Assembly: GCF_023208015.1 (NCBI RefSeq)
Contig: NZ_CP051627.1
Span: 868,001-932,000, forward strand
Length of the DNA stretch: 64,000 nucleotides
Source of the DNA: Thermobifida alba
GTDB taxonomy: Bacteria; Actinomycetota; Actinomycetes; Streptosporangiales; Streptosporangiaceae
Reading direction: 5' to 3'
Below, piece by piece: positions 45,832-53,361 of this stretch (positions within the stretch are counted from its first letter, which is position 1; each line of letters opens with the position of its first letter). The notes below the pieces were generated by a model. It had not been told where the DNA came from. It made no database searches and saw only the letters and a program-made list of their open reading frames with translations. The position numbers and the translations under genes were made by a program.

Positions 45832-46139
45832 GCCGGGCACCACCCACGACTCTGTGAATCTACGACGTAAAGCCCCCGGTTCCGGTGGCCGACGGGAAAC
45901 CCCGGGAAGCCGGGGGAGAGAGAAGCGGAGGGACGGAAGACGTCCGCGGCAGGGGGCGGCCGGACTCTTCCCGGGCCCCGGAGACTGCCGGAGACCGGGC
46001 CGCGGCGGGCCGGGAGCGTGGGCGGGGAGACGCCCCGCGGTCGCGAGCGGACCGACCTTTGCGCGGTGCGCGATCGGGCGGCAGCGGCTAGTCTCCGATG
46101 CAGTCTTCGCCCCCGGCCGGAAAGCAGCGTTCGACCGTG
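45832..46139. other. Gene-free spacer before the TPR-like gene
   Basis: About 300 bp with no convincing gene. CCCCCGG and CCGGGGG (45874-45880 and 45913-45919 region) can pair, and TAGTCT at 46089-46094 is a plausible -10 whose start site near 46101 would argue against the earlier ATG at 46098 as the start of the next gene. Confidence 0.4.
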
Positions 46140-47261
46140 ATGCCCGACAGCCCCGCCTCCGCCCCCACGCTCGACGACGCCGAGGCCGCCCTCCTGTGCG
46201 ACCAGGCCCGGGACCTGGCCGAGGCGGGACGCCTGGACCGCGCGGCCGCACTGTACGAGCGCGTGGCGCAGCAGGCCGGACCGCGCCGCAGGGCGCAGGC
46301 CGGGCTGGGCCTGGCGGTGGTGCGCGAGCTCGGCGGCGACACCGCGGCCGCGCGGCGCGCCGACGAGGCGGCGATCGCCACCGCCGACGCGGAGTTCGCA
46401 CCGCGCGCCGCCTACCACCTGGCGCTGCTGTGCGAGGGGGAGGGCGACCCGGCGGGAGCCGCCGACGCCTGGCGGGCGGTGCTGGACCTGGGCGGCGGGC
46501 GCCACGCCGCGGCGGCCCACCACGGGCTGGCCCGCCTGTACGAGGCGTCCGGCGACCACGAGACCGCGCGTGACCACTGGCAGCGGGCCCTGGAGGCGTC
46601 CGACGACCCGGTGGCGGTGGCGGAGGCGGCCCGCGACCGCGCCGAACGGCTGCTGGAGCGCGGCGCGGCGGACGAGGCCGCCGAGGCCGTCGCGCGGGGA
46701 CTGGCCGCCCGCGAGACGCCCGCGCTGCGGGCGCTGCTCGGCGCGGTGCGCGTGGAGCAGGCCATCGCCGAGTTCGACGCCGCCGTGGCGCAGGACTCCG
46801 GCGAGGACGATCCGGCGAGTGTCGCGGTCGCCCGGGAACTGCTGGCGCGGCTGCTGGCGGTGCGCGGTGACGCGGAGACGGCCGAGCGGGTGTGGCACGA
46901 CGGTCTGGGGCACCGCGACGGGCGGGTCGCGGCGCTGGTCCGCGCCCGGTTGCGGCGCGGTTTTCCGGAGCCCGACCCCGAGGCCGTCGCGCAGACCGGT
47001 GAGACCGGTTTCTGGTGGGACCCCTACCTGGAGGCGGCGGTGGCCTCCGACAGCGCGCCGTTGCTCGCCGGGGAGCTGTTCGCGGCGCTCAGCCGGATGT
47101 ACGCCCTGCTGGCGGTGGAGGCGGGCGGGACCGGTCCGGCGGCCCGGCCGCCTGCCGCGCTCGCCGAGGCGCTGCGGGTGCCCGACGACTACGTGTGGGG
47201 CGCCGCCCTGCGCGAGGACGTCCGCGCGCGGCTGCGCGGCACCGCTCCCGGCGCCGAGTGA
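46140..47261 (+). CDS. TPR-like repeat protein
   Basis: A 373-residue alanine-rich helical protein with at least four helix-turn-helix repeats (for example residues 20-50, 55-85, 90-120 and 125-150) resembling tetratricopeptide units such as A-R-D-L-A-E-A-G-R-L-D-R-A-A-A-L-Y-E. Probably a scaffold or protein-interaction protein; partners unknown. The ATG at 46140 is preferred over 46098 because the TAGTCT hexamer would place the transcript start after 46098; a GTG directly before it is also possible. Convergent with the small membrane protein gene 9 bp downstream. Confidence 0.65.
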   Translation: MPDSPASAPTLDDAEAALLCDQARDLAEAGRLDRAAALYERVAQQAGPRRRAQAGLGLAVVRELGGDTAAARRADEAAIATADAEFAPRAAYHLALLCEGEGDPAGAADAWRAVLDLGGGRHAAAAHHGLARLYEASGDHETARDHWQRALEASDDPVAVAEAARDRAERLLERGAADEAAEAVARGLAARETPALRALLGAVRVEQAIAEFDAAVAQDSGEDDPASVAVARELLARLLAVRGDAETAERVWHDGLGHRDGRVAALVRARLRRGFPEPDPEAVAQTGETGFWWDPYLEAAVASDSAPLLAGELFAALSRMYALLAVEAGGTGPAARPPAALAEALRVPDDYVWGAALREDVRARLRGTAPGAE

Positions 47262-47270
47262 CCGCCCGGT

Positions 47271-47690
47271 TCAGCCGCGCACCGCGTGGTAGACCATCGC
47301 CGCGATGTAGCTGACCCCTCCGACGAAGCACAGCAGGGCGAAGGCCGTCGTGGCGGGGTGGTCGGTGAGCACGCCGTAGCCGAAGCCGCCCACGGCCGCC
47401 GTGGCCATCGCGTAGCCGCAGAAGGACGCGGCCCTGGCGTGCACCGAGTGCTGGCGTTCGTCGACGGCCGCGCCGCGCAGCAGGTCGGCGGCTTCGAAGC
47501 GGCGGGACAGCACCACCAGGACGACCGCGTAGCCGACCATGACGGCCAGCAGTGCGGCGGCCAGGCCGAGGTCGCCGCGCAGGGCGACCGGGACGGCCAG
47601 CAGCACGCCCAGGGCCACGGAGAGCCCGGGGACGAGCCAGCCGCCCGCGGGCGGGGACTTCTCAGGGCGCGGCCGGTTCTTCGTCTGCAT
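47271..47690 (-). CDS. DUF2178-like membrane protein
   Basis: A 139-residue protein with four hydrophobic segments (about residues 20-38, 42-60, 88-106, 112-133) and a conserved cytoplasmic D-E-R-Q-H-S-V-H-A-R-A loop. Such proteins typically accompany a short Xre-type regulator, as here, where its start lies inside the end of the HTH gene (29-bp overlap). Function unknown; the pairing suggests a membrane-linked regulatory module. Confidence 0.65.
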   Translation of the reverse strand: MQTKNRPRPEKSPPAGGWLVPGLSVALGVLLAVPVALRGDLGLAAALLAVMVGYAVVLVVLSRRFEAADLLRGAAVDERQHSVHARAASFCGYAMATAAVGGFGYGVLTDHPATTAFALLCFVGGVSYIAAMVYHAVRG

Positions 47691-47871
47691 GGAAGATCTC
47701 CTCCACGGGTCGTTGGAAGAGGCGCGCGATACGGATCGCCAGCGGCAGCGAGGGGTCGTAGCGGCCTTTCTCGATGGCGTTGACCGTCTGCCGCGAGACC
47801 CCGAGGCGTTCGCCGAGGGCCTGCTGGGACCAGCCCCGTGCGGTGCGCAACGCGCGAACGTCGTTGTCCAT
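47662..47871 (-). CDS. Small Xre-family HTH regulator
   Basis: A 69-residue protein that is almost entirely an Xre HTH (D-V-R-A-L-R-T-A-R-G-W-S-Q-Q-A-L-G-E-R-L-G-V-S-R-Q-T-V-N-A-I-E-K-G-R-Y-D-P). R-Q-T-V-N-A-I-E is the recognition helix seen in the YozG/YgzD type. GGGGAGAGGA precedes the ATG. It forms an operon with the membrane protein behind a symmetrical operator overlapping the promoter. Confidence 0.88.
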   Translation of the reverse strand: MDNDVRALRTARGWSQQALGERLGVSRQTVNAIEKGRYDPSLPLAIRIARLFQRPVEEIFHADEEPAAP

Positions 47872-47900
47872 TCCTCTCCCCGTCACAGTGTCCTCACTAT

Positions 47901-47942
47901 GGAAAGTACGCTTGACATTCTGGTGTGTCAAGTTTGCTTTCC
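47901..47942 (-). promoter_or_regulatory. Symmetrical operator-promoter of the Xre gene
   Basis: A nested palindrome: GGAAAG, 4 nt, CTTGACA, 8 nt, TGTCAAG, 4 nt, CTTTCC. On the minus strand TTGACA (47931-47926) is a perfect -35 and, 17 nt later, TACTTT (47908-47903) is the -10 for the Xre gene. The operator thus covers the whole promoter, as expected for autorepression. The 3' end of the endonuclease V gene overlaps it. Confidence 0.75.
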
Positions 47943-48632
47943 ACCAGCGGGGGCGGCCAGCTCCGCGCGGGACAGCCGGTCGGCGCGGCGGATCGGCTCG
48001 CAGATCCGGTGGCGCGGCGACAGCCGCAGCACCAGCGCGCACGCGGAGTCCAGGTCCGCGCGGTGCCCGACGGACACGTACACGGGCCTGACCCCGTCCT
48101 GGACGCGCAGGCAGCGGCCCACCACCTCGCCGCCGTCGACCAGGTCGGCGGCCGCGCCCCGCGTCGGGCCGGGCTCGGCCGCCTCGCTCACGAACGCGTT
48201 CTTGGCCACGCCGAGCACCGGCCGGTCCAGCAGCACGCCCAGGTGGCAGGCCAGCCCGAACCGGCGCGGATGGGCCAGGCCGTAGCCGTCGCAGACGTAG
48301 GCGTCGGGTTCCACGGTCAACCGCTCCAGGGCGGCCAGCAGCGGCGGCAGCTCCCGGAACGCGAACAGGCCCGGCACGTAGGGGAAAGACGGCGCGGCGC
48401 GCACCGTGGCCTGCGCCACGACCTCCAGCGTCACCGCGTCCAGCACGACCGCGGCCGCCACCAGCTCGGCCGCGCCGTAGCTGACGTCCAGCCCCGCCAC
48501 CAGGCGCACCCCGCCCGGGTCGAGCGGCTCCACCCGCACCCGGGGGGCCAACCGGTCCTGCAGGGCCCGCGCCTCGTCGGCGTCGGCGGGCCACAGCGAC
48601 TCACGGGCCAGTTCGGGGATCACACGCGGCAC
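47928..48632 (-). CDS. nfi: Endonuclease V
   Basis: A 234-residue DNA repair enzyme that nicks next to deoxyinosine. Motifs are V-A-G-L-D-V-S-Y near residue 45 (catalytic Asp), Y-V-P-G-L-F-A-F-R-E near residue 85 (Tyr wedge and catalytic Glu), D-G-Y-G-L-A-H-P-R-R near residue 112, and G-V-A-K-N. The GTG at 48632 follows CGAGGTGAGTCC. Its stop lies inside the operator of the Xre gene. Length is normal for Nfi. Confidence 0.88.
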   Translation of the reverse strand: MPRVIPELARESLWPADADEARALQDRLAPRVRVEPLDPGGVRLVAGLDVSYGAAELVAAAVVLDAVTLEVVAQATVRAAPSFPYVPGLFAFRELPPLLAALERLTVEPDAYVCDGYGLAHPRRFGLACHLGVLLDRPVLGVAKNAFVSEAAEPGPTRGAAADLVDGGEVVGRCLRVQDGVRPVYVSVGHRADLDSACALVLRLSPRHRICEPIRRADRLSRAELAAPAGGKQT

Positions 48633-48667
48633 GGACTCACCTCGATCGGGTCGGCGGAGGGACCCGA

Positions 48668-49234
48668 TCAACCTGCCATGCGTTCGGGGTCCTTCGCATC
48701 CCGGGAGGGGGACAGCGCCGCCGCACAGCCCCAGACGAAGACCACGGTGTTGACCACCGTGAACATCACGAGCGGCGGGAAGAACCGCAGCAGCGCCGCG
48801 GTGCGCTCGACGTCGCCGACGAACCAGACCAGGCCGCCGAGCACGGCCGCGCCCACCCCCGCGCCCACCAGTCCGCGCACCCACCCCGCCGTCTCGTACC
48901 GCAGGGCGGGCAGCCCGGAGCGGGGGCGCCGCGGCGGCGGGGGGCCGCCCGCGAAGCGGTGCGCGAACCGCGCGTCGGCCCAGGCGATCACACTGTGCCC
49001 GTAGGCCACGGTGAAGCCCAGGTACAGCGCGCCGACCCCGTGGCTGAAATCGGCGTGGCCGCCGGAGCGCAGGTGCCAGGCGATGACCAGCAGCAGCACC
49101 ACGTCCAGCACCGGGACCAGCAGGAGCAGCAGGGTGCTCAGCCGGCGCAGGCGCAGCAGGTAGCGCGCGCTCAGCCCGCCCAGCAGCACCACCCAGAACA
49201 GCACTTCGCACGCGAGGATCGCGGCCACGACCAT
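48668..49234 (-). CDS. Conserved membrane protein of unknown function
   Basis: A 188-residue protein with about five hydrophobic segments (residues near 5-25, 38-55, 65-85, 125-145, 152-172) and a proline-rich cytoplasmic loop around residue 100. G-x-x-Y-L-G-F-T-V-A-Y-G-H-S-V-I-A-W-A-D marks the third helix. Start ATG follows GGAGGAGCCCTC. Not recognised. Just upstream of endonuclease V and probably cotranscribed; divergent from the histidine kinase. Confidence 0.5.
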   Translation of the reverse strand: MVVAAILACEVLFWVVLLGGLSARYLLRLRRLSTLLLLLVPVLDVVLLLVIAWHLRSGGHADFSHGVGALYLGFTVAYGHSVIAWADARFAHRFAGGPPPPRRPRSGLPALRYETAGWVRGLVGAGVGAAVLGGLVWFVGDVERTAALLRFFPPLVMFTVVNTVVFVWGCAAALSPSRDAKDPERMAG

Positions 49235-49378
49235 GAGGGCTCCTCCACGTCTTCCACGGTCCGTTGTCCCGCCCCACTGTGTCGCGCGGAAGCGTCCCGG
49301 CGCGTCCGCGCAAGGAAGGAGAGGAGGTACTGCTTTCGGACGACGTGCCGGTGGCGGGGCCGTGCTGAGATGGGAGGC

Positions 49379-50617
49379 ATGCGACAGGTGTGGGCGGAGT
49401 TGCTGGACCGCGAGGTGCTGGGCGGGCTCTCGCGGCTGGGCAGCCTGCTGTGGGCGGCGGCCCACCTGGCCGTGGGGCTGCTGTTGTGGGCCCTGGGGGT
49501 GTACGTGCGCCGGGACGGGGTCGACCCGCGCTGGCTGCTGGTCCCCCTGGCGGTGGTGTGCGCGGTGCTGCTGCTGCGGCGCACCCGCCCCGGGGTCGGT
49601 CTGGCCCTGGGCACGGCCGGCCTGGTCGTGGACCTGGTGGTGCTGGGGCCGTCGCCGTGGGTGGTGATCACCTACAGCGACCTGCTGTACGCGGCCTCGG
49701 TGTGGGGCGGGGGGCGGCTGGTCCGCGGGGTGGTCGCCGCGGTCGTCGCGGGCGGTGCGGCGGTCCTGGCGGCGGGCGGCTTCCTGGAGCCCTCCGATTC
49801 CTTCCACAGCGGCCTGCTCGGGCTGCTGCAACTGCTCGGCCTCTACGTCCTGGCCTTCGGCACGCCGCTGGCGAGCGGGCTGAGCGTGCGCGCCCACCGG
49901 GCGCGGGCCGAGCTGGAGCGGCAGCGGGCCGTGCAGGTCACGCGCATGGCCGAACTGGACCGGGCCAACGCGGTCGCGGCGGAGCGGGCGCGGATGGCCC
50001 GCGAGCTGCACGACGTCGTCGCCAACCACCTGAGCGCGGTGGCCCTGCAGTCCACGGCGGCCCTGGCACTGCGCGACTTCGACCCCGAGCAGGTGCGCGG
50101 CGTGCTGCGGACGGTCCGGGACAACAGTGTGCGGGGCCTGGCCGAGATGCGCCGGATGATCGAGGTGCTGCGGGCGGGGGAGGAGGCCGAGGCGGAGCGG
50201 GTCACCCCCCGCCTCAGCGAGGCGGAGCGGCTGGCCGCCACCGCGCGGGACGCCGGTCTGGACGTGCTGCTCGACGGTGTGGCGGAGGTCGGCGCGCTGC
50301 CCGCGCAGGTGGACGCCGCGGCCTACCGGATCGTGCAGGAGTGCCTGACCAACGCGCTGCGCTACGCCGCGCCCCAGCGGGTCCGCATCACGGTGCGCCG
50401 CACGGGGGCGTCGGACGGCGCGGTCGAAAGGCTGGTGGTGGAGGCGGTCAACCCGGTCGCGGAACCGGTCGGGCCGGCCGCGCCCGGAGAGCTGGGGGCG
50501 GGCACGGGGCTGGCCGGGATGCGGGAGCGGGCCGTGCTGCTGGGCGGCCGGTTGAGCGCGGGACCCGACGGTGCCGGAAACTGGCGGGTGCGGGCCGAGT
50601 TGCCGGTCGAGTCGTGA
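49379..50617 (+). CDS. Sensor histidine kinase, DesK/NarL-type
   Basis: A 412-residue sensor kinase with four to five N-terminal membrane segments (residues 15-150), a short linker helix, a HisKA_3 box with the phosphorylated histidine in A-R-E-L-H-D-V-V-A-N-H-L near residue 210, and a GHKL ATPase domain (E-C-L-T-N-A-L-R-Y-A N-box, G-T-G-L-A-G-M-R-E-R G-box). No large sensory domain, so it probably senses the membrane. ATGs at 49370 and 49379 are both possible. The response regulator follows 23 bp later. Confidence 0.88.
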   Translation: MRQVWAELLDREVLGGLSRLGSLLWAAAHLAVGLLLWALGVYVRRDGVDPRWLLVPLAVVCAVLLLRRTRPGVGLALGTAGLVVDLVVLGPSPWVVITYSDLLYAASVWGGGRLVRGVVAAVVAGGAAVLAAGGFLEPSDSFHSGLLGLLQLLGLYVLAFGTPLASGLSVRAHRARAELERQRAVQVTRMAELDRANAVAAERARMARELHDVVANHLSAVALQSTAALALRDFDPEQVRGVLRTVRDNSVRGLAEMRRMIEVLRAGEEAEAERVTPRLSEAERLAATARDAGLDVLLDGVAEVGALPAQVDAAAYRIVQECLTNALRYAAPQRVRITVRRTGASDGAVERLVVEAVNPVAEPVGPAAPGELGAGTGLAGMRERAVLLGGRLSAGPDGAGNWRVRAELPVES

Positions 50618-50640
50618 CGGAGCAGAGGAGACGAGGACAC

Positions 50641-51285
50641 GTGGTCAGGGTCGTGGTGGCCGAGGACCAGGCGGCGGTGCGCGCGGGACTGGTGATGATC
50701 CTGCGGACCGACCCCGACATCACGGTGGTGGCCGAGGCCGCCGACGGACAGGAGGCGGTGGAGACCGCCCTGCGGCTGCGTCCGGACGTGGTGCTCATGG
50801 ACGTGCGCATGCCCCGCAGGGACGGTATCTCCGCCACCCGGGAGCTGGCCGCGGCCGGCGTGGACGTGCTCGTGCTGACCACGTTCGACCTGGACGAGTA
50901 CGTGTTCGGGGCGCTGCGCGCGGGCGCGGCGGGGTTCCTGCTCAAGGACGTGGAGGCCGCCGACCTGGTCGAGGCGGTGCACACGGTGGCGCGCGGCGAG
51001 GGCATGATCGCGCCCGCGGTGACCCGCAGGCTCATCCGCGAGTTCGCCGGCACCCGGCCCAGGCGGCCGGAGGGGGTGGACCCGGCGCTGCTGGAGCGGC
51101 TCACCCCGCGCGAGCGCGAGGTGCTGGCCTGCATCGGGGAGGGGCTGTCCAACCAGCAGATCGCGCGCCGCCTGTACATCACCGAGACCACCGCCAAGAC
51201 CCACGTCAGCCGTATCCTGACCAAGCTCGGCCTGCGCAGCCGGGTGCAGGCGGCCATCGTCGCCCGGGAGGCGGGAGCTGGCTGA
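50641..51285 (+). CDS. NarL/LuxR-type response regulator
   Basis: A 214-residue response regulator. The receiver domain has D-Q at residues 9-10 and the phospho-acceptor in V-V-L-M-D-V-R-M-P near residue 53; the LuxR HTH spans residues about 150-212 (L-T-P-R-E-R-E-V-L-A-C-I-G-E-G-L-S-N-Q-Q-I-A). GAGGAGACGAGGACAC precedes the GTG. It is the cognate partner of the DesK-like kinase upstream. Targets unknown; no transporter is adjacent. Confidence 0.9.
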   Translation: MVRVVVAEDQAAVRAGLVMILRTDPDITVVAEAADGQEAVETALRLRPDVVLMDVRMPRRDGISATRELAAAGVDVLVLTTFDLDEYVFGALRAGAAGFLLKDVEAADLVEAVHTVARGEGMIAPAVTRRLIREFAGTRPRRPEGVDPALLERLTPREREVLACIGEGLSNQQIARRLYITETTAKTHVSRILTKLGLRSRVQAAIVAREAGAG

Positions 51286-51306
51286 CGAGGGAACGCGCGG
51301 CGGCGG

Positions 51307-51963
51307 TCACCGGCGGGCGGTCAGACCCGCCAGCAGCGCGTCGAGGCCTGCGGCGAACACCCGGTCGTGGTCGACCTCGACGTCGCGCAGAGCCGTGACG
51401 GTGGGGAAGCGCCCGTCCAGGACCGCGGGTTCGCGGCTGGGCAGCCCCTCGGCGCGCACCTGGTGCACCACCGCGCCCAGGACGTAGGAGTCCAGGGCCG
51501 CGGCGGCGCCGGGCACCTCCTCCGGAGGCAGTCCGGCCTCGGTGAACGCCGCGTAGTGCAGTTCGGTGGCGCGCAGCGCCGCCACCGTGTCGGGGCGGCG
51601 GTGGATCATCAGCGGCAGAGCGCCCGAGTGGCGCAGCAGCGCGGCGCGGTAGTCGTGCGCCCAGTCGCGCAGCCGCTGGTCCCAGGGGCGGGTGTCGGCC
51701 GCGGGCTCCCCGGCCCCGGAATCCTCGGGATCCGCGGCGTCGCGGGGCGCGGCGGCGCGCGCGGGATCGCTGATGTACTCCACGATCGCGCCGAACAGCT
51801 GCTCCTTGCCCAGGGGGAAGTGGTGGTAGATGGCCATCGCCTCGACCTTGAGCGCGTCCCCCAGGCGGCGCATGGTGAGGTTGCGCAGCCCCATTCCGTC
51901 GATGATGCGAAGGGCCTCGGTGACGATCAGCTCGGGGCTGAGACCGGCGTTGTTGCGACTCAC
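51307..51963 (-). CDS. TetR-family regulator with TetR_C domain
   Basis: A 218-residue TetR-type repressor: HTH at about residues 10-55 (V-T-E-A-L-R-I-I-D-G-M-G-L-R-N-L-T-M-R-R-L-G-D-A-L-K-V-E-A-M-A-I-Y-H-H-F), followed by a C-terminal ligand domain of the tetracycline-repressor type. The GTG at 51963 is chosen because TAGGAT lies 6 nt upstream, giving a leaderless mRNA, and a TTAC-TGC-GTAA operator precedes it. Its stop is 21 bp from the convergent response regulator gene. No efflux gene is adjacent. Confidence 0.82.
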   Translation of the reverse strand: MSRNNAGLSPELIVTEALRIIDGMGLRNLTMRRLGDALKVEAMAIYHHFPLGKEQLFGAIVEYISDPARAAAPRDAADPEDSGAGEPAADTRPWDQRLRDWAHDYRAALLRHSGALPLMIHRRPDTVAALRATELHYAAFTEAGLPPEEVPGAAAALDSYVLGAVVHQVRAEGLPSREPAVLDGRFPTVTALRDVEVDHDRVFAAGLDALLAGLTARR

Positions 51964-51969
51964 ACCGCC

Positions 51970-51989
51970 ATCCTAGACTTACTGCGTAA
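51970..51989 (-). promoter_or_regulatory. TetR promoter and self-operator
   Basis: On the minus strand, TAGGAT (51975-51970) is 6 nt before the GTG. Immediately upstream is the palindrome TTAC-TGC-GTAA (51979-51989), suitable for TetR binding between -35 and -10. Confidence 0.55.
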
Positions 51990-52071
51990 AGCCAGGGGCG
52001 GTCGGGTGGCGGAGCGGCGCCGCCGAAGCCCTCTAGAGTTGGTGCTAGCCATCCGAGACAAGGGAGCGAGC

Positions 52072-52467
52072 ATGGTGCTGAGGGCCCGCAGGGTCGGAAC
52101 AGAGGCGCGTGCGCGGTACGCCGAGGACACGGAGAGGGCGGAGCGGCTGCCGGAGCTGCTGGAGGCGGCCCGGAAGGCCGAGGAGGAGCTGGTGCGGGCC
52201 CGCCGCGACGGCGCCGACGCGGCGGAGCTGAACCGGCTGGGCGTCGCCTACGACGCCGCCCTCACCGAGGCGGTGCGCGCCGCCTACGCCCGTCAGCGGG
52301 TGCTGGCCGGCCTCCGCGGCTACGAGGACCGCATCTACCGGCGGCGCAGGCTGGCCCGGCCGGAGGTCAAGGAGGTCACCGAATGCGCCGAGCGGCTGCT
52401 GACCCTGCGGGAGCAGCACCGCCTGCACGGCATCGAGCGGGTGCCGCGCGACCCGGTGGCGGCCTGA
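52072..52467 (+). CDS. Small coiled-coil protein of unknown function
   Basis: A 131-residue, strongly charged, helical protein (Glu/Arg heptads from residue 15 to 60 and 85 to 120), likely a coiled coil. No recognised domain. AAGGGAGCGAGC precedes the ATG. It is 13 bp upstream of a YtrA-type GntR gene, so the two are probably cotranscribed; that is the only functional clue. Confidence 0.55.
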   Translation: MVLRARRVGTEARARYAEDTERAERLPELLEAARKAEEELVRARRDGADAAELNRLGVAYDAALTEAVRAAYARQRVLAGLRGYEDRIYRRRRLARPEVKEVTECAERLLTLREQHRLHGIERVPRDPVAA

Positions 52468-52480
52468 GGGAAGGAGCGCC

Positions 52481-52855
52481 ATGGCGACGGACTTCGTGCG
52501 CATCGACCCGAACTCCAAGGTTCCGCCGTACGAGCAGATCCGCGCGGCCGTCGCCAACGCCGCCGCCAGCGGGCTGCTGCCGGTGGGGTACAAACTGCCC
52601 ACGGTGCGCGCGCTGGCCGGTGAGCTGTCGGTGGCGGTGAACACGGCCGCGCGCGCCTACCGGGAACTGGAGCAGGCCGGCGTGGTGGAGACGCGGGGCC
52701 GGTCGGGGACCTTCATCGCGGCGGGCGGCGACCGGCAGCGCGCCGAGGCGCTGGCGGCCGCGCGCCGCTACGCCGAGACCGTCTCCCGGCTGGGCATCCC
52801 CCGGCAGGAGGCCGTCGACATCGTACGCGCGGCGGTGGAGAGCATCAGTCGCTGA
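52481..52855 (+). CDS. GntR-family regulator, YtrA subfamily
   Basis: A 124-residue regulator with the short YtrA architecture: winged HTH at residues 15-75 (P-P-Y-E-Q-I-R-A-A-V-A-N-A-A-A-S-G-L-L-P-V-G-Y-K-L-P-T-V-R-A-L-A) and only a short helical tail. GAAGGAGCGCC precedes the ATG. YtrA-type regulators commonly sit in front of ABC exporters; here there is none nearby. The last 11 bp overlap the convergent membrane protein gene. Confidence 0.87.
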   Translation: MATDFVRIDPNSKVPPYEQIRAAVANAAASGLLPVGYKLPTVRALAGELSVAVNTAARAYRELEQAGVVETRGRSGTFIAAGGDRQRAEALAAARRYAETVSRLGIPRQEAVDIVRAAVESISR

Positions 52856-53207
52856 CGCTGCGCGCCACGACGAAGTAGAGCATGAGGACGCCCAACCAGG
52901 CCACCACCATTCCGGCGGGACCCGCCAGACCCGCGCCGATCGCGGTGAGCGGGACGGACACGCCCAGCGAGACGATCGCCATGACCAGGCGCACGGTGTT
53001 GCCCCGGACCCCCTTGCCCTGGGGCAGGGCCCCGGAGGCGATCCGCGCGTCGATCTGGGCGCTGACCTGCTGGGCGATGCTCTGGTCGAGGCGTTCGGCG
53101 AGTGCGGAGGCCACCGCGTCGTCGTAGTCGGGGCCGAGTTCGCGACTGGTCTCCAGCGAGGTGGCGATCTCGTCGCGGGTGTCGCGGGAGACAGGATCGG
53201 TGCTCAT
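52845..53207 (-). CDS. Two-helix membrane protein of unknown function
   Basis: A 120-residue protein: a soluble acidic N-terminal half (residues 1-60) with predicted helices and two hydrophobic segments near residues 70-112. The C-terminus overlaps the ytrA-type gene by 11 bp. GATACT at 53220-53215 on the minus strand is 7 nt before the ATG, so transcription may start at the initiation codon, although GGGGA is also present. Not recognised. Confidence 0.55.
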   Translation of the reverse strand: MSTDPVSRDTRDEIATSLETSRELGPDYDDAVASALAERLDQSIAQQVSAQIDARIASGALPQGKGVRGNTVRLVMAIVSLGVSVPLTAIGAGLAGPAGMVVAWLGVLMLYFVVARSVSD

Positions 53208-53297
53208 GGTCCCCAGTATCGGCCACGGGGAAGTGCCGTAGACCGGTATGGGGGGTTTTCCGGGATTGATCAGGGATGTCCCCGAAGGGGAGCCGAA

Positions 53298-53349
53298 ACG
53301 CGTCGCGGCTCCGGCACACCGTCCCCGGGGTGTGGGAGCCGCGACGCGT
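53298..53349 (-). terminator. Long stem after the sigma factor gene
   Basis: ACGCGTCGCGGCTCC (53298-53312) pairs perfectly with 53335-53349; the interior also pairs (CACACC with GGTGTG). It begins 12 bp after the sigma factor stop and, read on the minus strand, is followed by TTTCGG. Confidence 0.7.
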
Positions 53350-53361
53350 GGGCGGGCCGGA

